Source: G963702155 sp963702155 (GTDB lineage Bacteria; Pseudomonadota; Alphaproteobacteria; Micavibrionales; Micavibrionaceae). Taken from it: DNA of 64,000 nucleotides. The notes beneath the pieces were generated by a model, which had not been told where the DNA came from, ran no database searches, and was given only the letters and a program-made list of their open reading frames with translations. Both the position numbers and the translations under genes were made by a program. The stretch spans positions 2,267,623-2,331,622 of the forward strand of contig OY969717.1 in assembly GCA_963702155.1 (NCBI GenBank). The letters are read 5' to 3'. Positions 27,983 to 34,101 of the stretch are shown here, piece by piece (within the stretch, counting starts at the first letter, position 1; the number at the start of each line of letters is the position of its first letter).

Positions 27983-28011
27983 ATACCTCCAATCTCAATG
28001 AAAGGAGGTAT
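27983..28011 (+). promoter_or_regulatory. Hairpin sequestering a ribosome binding site
   Basis: ATACCTCC (27983-27990) is perfectly complementary to GGAGGTAT (28004-28011), with a 13-base loop. The right arm is the core of the ribosome site of the 21-residue peptide gene, so folding would block its translation. Confidence 0.65.
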
Positions 28012-28014
28012 GCT

Positions 28015-28080
28015 ATGAAATTATTAGCGTTAATAGCTATAATTTTGGCACTGCTCGCAGTGCATAAAGTTCTAGCTTAA
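28015..28080 (+). CDS. 21-residue hydrophobic peptide
   Basis: ATG, 21 codons, TAA. The peptide is MKLLALIAIILALLAVHKVL plus Ala: one membrane helix with a Lys at each end. AAAGGAGGT with 5 bases to the ATG is a near-perfect ribosome site but lies in the hairpin at 27983-28011. Two GC-rich hairpins and a T run follow. Size, hydrophobicity, a masked ribosome site and its own terminator recall type I toxins or small membrane regulators. No homologue is recognised, and no antisense promoter was established. Confidence 0.5.
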   Translation: MKLLALIAIILALLAVHKVLA

Positions 28081-28091
28081 TACTAAGGGAA

Positions 28092-28150
28092 AGGGCGTTA
28101 CCGCGCCCTACCCTTGCACGGGGAGCACTGGTACTGCTTCCCGTGTTTTT
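28092..28150 (+). terminator. Double hairpin terminator
   Basis: AGGGCG/CGCCCT (28092-28109) is followed by a long stem in which CACGGG and AGCA pair with TGCT and CCCGTG (28117-28145) and a five-T run. It closes the transcript of the hydrophobic peptide. Confidence 0.75.
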
Positions 28151-28178
28151 ATTATATATCGTAATTTTGCTTCATGTC

Positions 28179-28352
28179 CAGAACTTTACGCCCGCTTTTG
28201 CGGACATCGCAAATTTTTTAAAAAGCGCTATATTTAAATTGTGGAACAAGGTTTTAAAAGATGATTTTAGTTTAAGCTCAGAACTTTTTATGCCCGCTTT
28301 TGCGGACTCGCAAAATCTTTTTGAAAATGTTATATTTGAATTATGGAACAAG
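28179..28352 (+). repeat. Tandem duplication of the toxin-antitoxin promoter region
   Basis: Copy 1 (28179-28250) and copy 2 (28279-28352) share CAGAACTTT, the palindrome CCGCTTTTGCGG (28192-28203 and 28294-28305), an AT-rich -10-like region and TGGAACAAG. Copy 2 ends in the antitoxin start; copy 1 ends in a vestigial GTG start that reads seven codons to a stop. The palindrome is a likely operator for the antitoxin. Confidence 0.7.
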
Positions 28353-28564
28353 AACTAAAAACAGCAATCAAACGACTAGAGAACTTACCGCCCGATCTGC
28401 AAAAGGATTATGGCGATAAAATCAATACAAGTTTGAACAGCTTTGAGGATTTACGGGCAGAAATCCAAAAAGGACTTGATAGCGGGAGTAAACCATTTGA
28501 CCTTGAAGCGTTCAAGGCCGAAGCCCGCAAGCGTACGAAAGCCCGCCAGAATGCCACACGTTGA
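28343..28564 (+). CDS. ParD-like antitoxin
   Basis: A 73-residue charged, helical protein, rich in Lys/Glu, with a C-terminal basic segment (FDLEAFKAEARKRTKARQ) of the kind that wraps a ParE-type toxin. It lacks an obvious DNA-binding fold at this length, but the gene is preceded by duplicated palindromes and overlaps the toxin gene by 14 bases, the usual antitoxin-toxin arrangement. Confidence 0.7.
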   Translation: MEQELKTAIKRLENLPPDLQKDYGDKINTSLNSFEDLRAEIQKGLDSGSKPFDLEAFKAEARKRTKARQNATR

Positions 28565-28844
28565 AATTACGGACGAAGCCGAAGCCGATTTATTTAATAT
28601 TTGGTTTTGGGGTGTAGATAGCTATGGCGAAACCCAAGCCGAGCAGTTTACAAACGATATATACGAAGCCTTCCAGAGTTTGGCAATTATGCCCTATGCG
28701 GCCACTGAGCGGCCAAAGCTTGGCGAGGGTATCCGTTCCCGACCGTTTCGAAAGAAATACACTATCTTTTACAAACCGATAGAAGGCGGCATATCTGTTG
28801 TAAGGGTGCTAAGAGGTTCACGCGATATAGAAGCGTATTTTTAA
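28551..28844 (+). CDS. ParE/RelE-family toxin
   Basis: A 97-residue protein with the ParE layout: VEITDEAEADLFNIWFWGVDSYGETQAEQF helices, then the beta sheet IRSRPFRKKYTIFYKPIEGG and the ending VVRVLRGSRDIEAYF, whose Arg-Asp/His segment is typical of this superfamily. ParE members poison gyrase and RelE members cut mRNA; which applies cannot be read from the sequence. Translation is coupled to the antitoxin by the overlap. Confidence 0.85.
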   Translation: MPHVEITDEAEADLFNIWFWGVDSYGETQAEQFTNDIYEAFQSLAIMPYAATERPKLGEGIRSRPFRKKYTIFYKPIEGGISVVRVLRGSRDIEAYF

Positions 28845-28929
28845 TTACATCCCTTTTGTAATTCACTTATGTTTTATAGCACCATTGAGTGTGTTGACAC
28901 CTAATTTGTTTTAGTAGCATGTTATTAAT

Positions 28930-29403
28930 ATGCTCAATTTCTTAGGTAGAACATTCAAAGATGAATATCATGTAATTCAACAGGCACCCTATTCATTCTT
29001 TATTTTTACGTGTTTAGGGGCAATTACATGTTTTTTTGTTCTTTCGTGGTATTATGACGGAAGAATAGAGACAGCTAAAGAAAAGTCAGAACTTTATGAG
29101 ATGCGTTTAGAAGCATCATCTCCTGATAAGGCAGTAGAGAAAATTGCTGCTATACATGATGGCTTAGATGATGCTTTTGAAAAAATTCAAAAATTAAACA
29201 GTGAAAAAGGGTTGCTTTTCAATAAAAATCCCACTTCTGTAATACTAAAAGACCCTGAAGATAAATGTTCTCATCCAGAAACGCCAAAAGGGCCAAATAG
29301 AATGCAAAGTGATACTGCAATATTTCTGCTAAAACAATGGGCCGCGATAGAATATTGCAGATCGCTAATTGGAAAAAAACCTGATTCTTCTCGTATAAAA
29401 TAA
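28930..29403 (+). CDS. Single-helix membrane protein with coiled coil, unknown
   Basis: A 157-residue protein: short cytoplasmic start, one membrane helix (about 22-42, FFIFTCLGAITCFFVLSWYY), then a Lys/Glu-rich probable coiled coil (about 45-95) and a C-terminal part with three Cys. It stands alone after the toxin gene, within the segment that replaces the helicase part of hsdR. No family recognised. Confidence 0.5.
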   Translation: MLNFLGRTFKDEYHVIQQAPYSFFIFTCLGAITCFFVLSWYYDGRIETAKEKSELYEMRLEASSPDKAVEKIAAIHDGLDDAFEKIQKLNSEKGLLFNKNPTSVILKDPEDKCSHPETPKGPNRMQSDTAIFLLKQWAAIEYCRSLIGKKPDSSRIK

Positions 29404-29552
29404 TATACATTTATAGGGGCGACTTACTTTGCTTTGACATCGTTTCTAACAGATAATCCGTATATCATTCCAATCCGTTGTATAACAAGGGCTTACAAAG
29501 TCCCTGTTCATAAGCCATTTGCGTTTGATCCCTGCTCCTGCAAAGGCGACTG

Positions 29553-30083
29553 TGTGCTTTTCTAACGGGTTTTGATAGCAAGCCACTCAATACCCTTTAT
29601 GTTGACAAAAACCTTAAATTCCATGGCTTATTACAAGCCTTTTCACGCACAAACCGCATATTCGGCGCGAAGAAATCACAAGGCAATATTGTGGTATTCC
29701 GCAATCTTAAACCTGAAACGGATCGCGCGATTGAATTGTTCGCCAATAAAAATGCGCAAGAAGACATTATTCTTGAACCTTACGAAGATTATCTTGAAAA
29801 ATTTGAATATGCCGTTTCAAAGCTATTAAGCATTACACCCGATATTGCCAGTGTTGATGCATTACAAACAGAAGAGGGTGAAGCCAAAGAGGAAGGGTTA
29901 GATCGCGTAGGTTTACAAAAAATATTAAGTCATTACCTGTTTACTGAAAAAACCCCTATGCGAGATGAAGTCATAAAAATCATGAATGCAAAACCATCTT
30001 TGAGAGAAAGAAGCACCGTTGCCGAGCGCGTTATTAATAAAATAAAGGGCTTCGTTGAAACATTTATTGATGGAGTTGATTAG
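29553..30083 (+). pseudogene. hsdR: hsdR 3' part (C-terminal fragment)
   Basis: The frame starts abruptly with FLTGFDSKPLNTLYVDKNLKFHGLLQAFSRTNRIFG, the last helicase motif of HsdR, and runs to the stop with the family's C-terminal segment SLRERSTVAERVINKIKGFVETFIDGV. The central translocase motors between RPY at 27639 and this point are missing, replaced by the peptide, toxin-antitoxin and membrane-protein genes. A frame of 130 residues from ATG 29691 could be expressed but would not be an endonuclease. Confidence 0.85.
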
Positions 30084-30183
30084 AAACTACTGTCAATGCA
30101 ATAGAAAATGAGCTTAATTATGGCCTTATCTATGATCTAGAGTGGTTAGATAAATTAATAAAAAGAGACTTGAGATTTAAATA

Positions 30184-30206
30184 TGGTGGCCTTTTTGGTG
30201 GCCTTT
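30184..30206 (+). repeat. GGTGGCC arm-type repeats, right end of element
   Basis: TGGTGGCCTTT occurs twice in direct order. The arrangement matches the pair at 21041-21063 in front of the integrase with small differences, and marks the other arm of the integrated element. Confidence 0.6.
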
Positions 30207-30265
30207 ATTAAAACACAAAAATAAATTATATTCATAAACAATGGCTTATCAATTGAATGCGTATT

Positions 30266-30273
30266 CCGTACGG
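30266..30273 (+). other. Candidate attR core
   Basis: CCGTACGG, the same 8 bases as in the tRNA-Glu 3' end, 60 bases beyond the right arm repeats. The flanks match only partly, so the right boundary may be decayed or lie elsewhere. The implied element length is about 9.35 kb. Confidence 0.3.
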
Positions 30274-30559
30274 AAGGGTTTTAGAGCATTATACGTTTCA
30301 AGGCGTCCAATACCATCGCATAAAATCCCATTTTTTATATATAATATAACCTTAACGCTTTACGCAACGCGATAACCGTTGATAATATTGTTTCTATAAA
30401 GCTTCGGAAAACCAGATGTCATATATAAAAGTCCCAGCTTTTATAATAATAACACCATTTACAAAACCATTAGCCTCCATAAACACATAGCTTGATTTTA
30501 TAGGGGCATTCGGTTCATAAACATATAAAGATTTCCTAAAAATACAGAGAGTTTTTATC

Positions 30560-33500
30560 ATGCAGGTCAACCAATTTGCCCTTTTAAAAGACAGGCGCTT
30601 TTTGCCGCTCTTCATAACGCAATTCTTTGGCGCGTTTCATGATAATGTTTTTAAAAATGCGCTTGTTGTTCTTTTGCTGTTCGGGGTTGCAAATAATGCA
30701 GGTATAGATACAAAGCTTTTGGTAACAGCGGCGGCCGGACTTTTCATTCTACCCTTCATTTTGTTTTCTGCGCTGGGCGGGCAGTTGGCTGATAAATTCC
30801 CAAAACAAAAAGTCATCCGTGCGATTAAATTGGTAGAAATTGGCATTGCTTTTCTGGGCGCGGCTTCATTATTAAGCGGATCAATCTATTTATCTTTTAC
30901 CGCGCTTTTTGCCTTGGGCGCGCAATCTGCCTTTTTCGGCCCAAGTAAATATGCAATCCTGCCCGACCATTTAAGGCCAGAGGAACTGATCGCTGGAAAC
31001 GCGCTCCTGAATACAGGCACATTTTTAGCTATTTTAATTGGTACAATAACGGGTACGGTGCTCATCACATTGGGCGCGGGTTTATATATTGTATGTGTCT
31101 TGGTCATAGCGGTCAGCGTCCTCGGATACTTTTCCGCCCGCGCCATCCCCGCAACAATTGCCAAAGCGCCAAATTTAAAGCTGGATTTTAACCCGCTTAC
31201 CGAAACTATAGAGATCTTGCGCTACACATTTGCGCAAAAACGCGGCATTGTGCAATCCATCCTTGGCGTCTCTTGGTTTTATTTTCTCGGCGGCATGTTT
31301 ATGGCGCAATTTCCTAACTTTACAAAGGATACACTCGGCGCGGATCAAACCGTACTGGCGCTCTTCCTTATGACATTTTCGGTCGGTATCGCTATTGGCG
31401 GCCTTTTGAATAATCGCTTACTAAAAGGACGGGTTGAGGCGGTTTATGTCCCCCTTGCCATCCTCGGCATTACCATATTTTCAATCGACCTATATTTTGC
31501 AGGCAACATCCAAACGAGTACCAAACTGTTCACTATAAAAGAGTTTCTGGCCGTACCATCACATTGGCGCATATTATTGGACATCTGGATGATTGCCTTT
31601 TGCGGCGGTCTTTTTGTTGTTCCCCTGAACGCCATTATTCAGCATTATACAGACCCAAAGCAGCGCGCACGCATAATCGCGGGCAGTGCCATTTTAGATT
31701 CGGTTTTCATTTTTACCTCCGCTGCTCTATCCGCATATCTCATATATAAAGGCTGGGAAATTAAACAGCTTTTCCTACTCTTCGCTGTGATGAATGCGTT
31801 TGTCGCCCTTTATATATGTACAATTCTGCCTGATTATTTATTTAAAAGTTTTCTTCAGGGTCTGTTTAAACTGCTCTATAAAGTCGAAGTCAAAGGTTTG
31901 GAGAATTTTGAAAAAGCCGGCGAGCGCGTTGTCATCGTCTCTAACCACGTTGCGCTTCTTGACCCGCCACTGCTGGCGGCATTTTTACCCGGAAAACCAA
32001 TGTTCGCGGTGAACAGCTTTGTCGCCGAATGGCCATGGGTAAAACCATTTTTAAAATTGGTGGACGCGTTTCCGCTAGATCCAACCAACCCGTTTTCAAT
32101 AAAATCCCTTATCAAGGAAGTTGAAAAAGACAAAAAATGTGTAATATTCCCCGAAGGCCGTTTAACCGAAACCGGCGCACTTATGAAGGTCTACGAAGGC
32201 CCCGGCATGATCGCCGATAAATCCGGCGCAACTATCCTGCCTGTACGTCTTGACGGGGTTCAGCATACCCCCTTCGCAAGGCTAAAAGGCAAAGTACCCT
32301 TAAAAAGTTTCCCCAAAATAACCATCACGATTTTGCCGCCGCGCAAATTCGAGATTGACGACGAATTAAAAGGGCGCGCGCGCCGTGCCGCCGCCGGACG
32401 GCAACTCTACGATGTAATGGAAGAAATGATGTTTATTACAACCGACCGCGAGCAAACATTATACGAAGCCTTGCTAAAAGCGCGTCATGTGAACGGCGAT
32501 AAGGCGGTTATTGTAGAAGACGCGGAATTCAAACCTTTAAAATTCAAAAAACTGCTTCAGGGCTCGGTCTTGCTTGGCCGGAAGCTTTCTAAGATCACAG
32601 CAAAATTGGAAAATGTTGGCGTGTTTTTGCCTAACTCTGTAGGAACGGTCGTCACCTTTTTCGGCCTTCAAGCCTTCGGACGCGTACCTGCTATGCTTAA
32701 TTTTTCCGCCGGCGCAAAAGCGCTCACGTCTGCCTGTCAAACGGCAAAAATAAAAACCGTGCTTACATCAAGGCGCTTTATAAAACTGGGGCGCTTGGAT
32801 AGCGTTATAGAAGAAATTGCCAAACATGCCGAGATTGTGTATTTGGAAGATATAAAAGAGACAATTGGCCTCGGCGATAAAATATACGCGCTTATAACGA
32901 ATCCAGCGCGCTTACATAAAAAACAGAATCTTAAGCCAGACGACCCTGCCATTGTATTATTCACATCCGGTTCCGAAGGCATGCCAAAAGGCGTAGTCCT
33001 CAGCCATGGTAATATTATGAGCAATATAGTCCAGCTATCCAGCCGCGTTGATTTCAACCGTCAGGATATCGTATTTAATTGCCTGCCAATGTTCCACTCC
33101 TTTGGCTTAACGGGCGGAACATTATTGCCAATCCTATCCGGTGTAAAAACATTTTTATACCCGAGTCCGCTGCACTACCGCATTGTGCCTGAACTGGTAT
33201 ATTCCACCAACGCAACGATAATGTTTGGAACGGATACGTTCCTGAACGGCTACGCCCGTATGGCGCACCCCTATGATTTCTACCGCATGCGTTATATTTT
33301 CGCCGGCGCAGAAAAGGTCAAGGAAGAAACGCGTCAAATCTATATGAATAGATACGGAGTCCGTATTTTAGAGGGCTACGGCGCAACGGAAACCGCGCCT
33401 GTTCTGGCCGTAAACGCGCCTATGCATATAAAACCGGGAACGGTCGGGCGCTTACTATCCGGCATTGATTATAGGCTGGAGGACGTCCCCGGCGTTGAAG

Positions 33501-33979
33501 AGGGCGGTCGCCTTTTTGTAAAAGGGCCAAATGTAATGCTCGGCTACTACCGCGCGGACAATCCGGGCATTTTAGAGCCGCCCGCTGACGGCTGGTATGA
33601 TACCGGCGATATAGTCGATATAGACAATCAGGGCTATGTCAAGATTTTGGGTCGCGCAAAACGCTTCGCCAAAATAGCCGGCGAAATGGTATCCCTCACA
33701 ACAGTAGAAGCCATGGCCGATAAAGTATATACAGATGCTGATAATGCGGTTGTCGCAATACCTGACGCGCGTAAAGGCGAGCAGTTAATTTTTGTCACAA
33801 CCCATAAAGATGCCAATAAAAAGGCGCTGTCCGCCTATGCATCAAAAAACGGTATCAGCGAGCTAAGCGTTCCTAAAACAATCCTGCATATTGAGAAAAT
33901 ACCAGCCTTGGGCAGCGGTAAAACCGATTACACAACCCTTCAAACATATGTCGAAGAACAATTGGTAAAGTCGGCATAA
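30560..33979 (+). CDS. aas: LplT-Aas fusion: lysophospholipid transporter / acyltransferase / acyl-ACP synthetase
   Basis: A 1139-residue three-part protein. Residues 1-420 are a 12-helix MFS transporter of the LplT type (FFGAFHDNVFKNALVV). Residues about 425-620 are a PlsC-type acyltransferase with VVIVSNHVALLDPP (His-x4-Asp) and VIFPEGRLTETG. Residues about 640-1135 are an AMP-forming acyl synthetase with IVLFTSGSEGMPKGVVLSH and WYDTGDIVDID. It should flip lysophospholipid inward and reacylate it. In E. coli LplT and Aas are separate proteins; the fusion occurs in other proteobacteria. Codon use is that of the housekeeping genes. Confidence 0.9.
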   Translation: MQVNQFALLKDRRFLPLFITQFFGAFHDNVFKNALVVLLLFGVANNAGIDTKLLVTAAAGLFILPFILFSALGGQLADKFPKQKVIRAIKLVEIGIAFLGAASLLSGSIYLSFTALFALGAQSAFFGPSKYAILPDHLRPEELIAGNALLNTGTFLAILIGTITGTVLITLGAGLYIVCVLVIAVSVLGYFSARAIPATIAKAPNLKLDFNPLTETIEILRYTFAQKRGIVQSILGVSWFYFLGGMFMAQFPNFTKDTLGADQTVLALFLMTFSVGIAIGGLLNNRLLKGRVEAVYVPLAILGITIFSIDLYFAGNIQTSTKLFTIKEFLAVPSHWRILLDIWMIAFCGGLFVVPLNAIIQHYTDPKQRARIIAGSAILDSVFIFTSAALSAYLIYKGWEIKQLFLLFAVMNAFVALYICTILPDYLFKSFLQGLFKLLYKVEVKGLENFEKAGERVVIVSNHVALLDPPLLAAFLPGKPMFAVNSFVAEWPWVKPFLKLVDAFPLDPTNPFSIKSLIKEVEKDKKCVIFPEGRLTETGALMKVYEGPGMIADKSGATILPVRLDGVQHTPFARLKGKVPLKSFPKITITILPPRKFEIDDELKGRARRAAAGRQLYDVMEEMMFITTDREQTLYEALLKARHVNGDKAVIVEDAEFKPLKFKKLLQGSVLLGRKLSKITAKLENVGVFLPNSVGTVVTFFGLQAFGRVPAMLNFSAGAKALTSACQTAKIKTVLTSRRFIKLGRLDSVIEEIAKHAEIVYLEDIKETIGLGDKIYALITNPARLHKKQNLKPDDPAIVLFTSGSEGMPKGVVLSHGNIMSNIVQLSSRVDFNRQDIVFNCLPMFHSFGLTGGTLLPILSGVKTFLYPSPLHYRIVPELVYSTNATIMFGTDTFLNGYARMAHPYDFYRMRYIFAGAEKVKEETRQIYMNRYGVRILEGYGATETAPVLAVNAPMHIKPGTVGRLLSGIDYRLEDVPGVEEGGRLFVKGPNVMLGYYRADNPGILEPPADGWYDTGDIVDIDNQGYVKILGRAKRFAKIAGEMVSLTTVEAMADKVYTDADNAVVAIPDARKGEQLIFVTTHKDANKKALSAYASKNGISELSVPKTILHIEKIPALGSGKTDYTTLQTYVEEQLVKSA

Positions 33980-34034
33980 AGGCAAGTTTTAGTAAGGTAA
34001 TCCAACGGAAATACGGCAATCAGAAAGAAAGTGC

Positions 34035-34064
34035 TTGGATTGATTTTCCAAAACCCTGTATAGT
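34035..34064 (+). promoter_or_regulatory. Probable sigma-70 promoter of the PodJ-like gene
   Basis: TTGGAT and TATAGT are separated by 18 bases, 38 bases before the ATG. Confidence 0.45.
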
Positions 34065-34101
34065 CTGATTCACTTCGAAAGAGAATCGGGATTTAAAAAC
34101 T

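Larger units (their letters stand above)
30084..30559. other. Right end of the element and upstream region of the Aas fusion
   Basis: No complete gene. A short open stretch just after hsdR (about 30095-30211, ending KRDLRFKYGGLFGGLY) looks like a decayed coding end that runs through the arm repeats. After about 30280 the sequence is AT-rich, with no clear promoter consensus for the downstream gene. Confidence 0.4.

Noticed and set aside
28143..28358. 71-codon frame MFLLYIVILL... as a gene
   Set aside because: It runs through the terminator T run and both copies of the duplicated promoter; its internal repeat is only the DNA duplication, and it overlaps the antitoxin start.
29440..29552. Possible tRNA-like or attachment sequence around the GGGCTTACAAAGTCCC hairpin
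   Set aside because: The stem is short with mismatches, no cloverleaf can be drawn and it matches neither end of the element.
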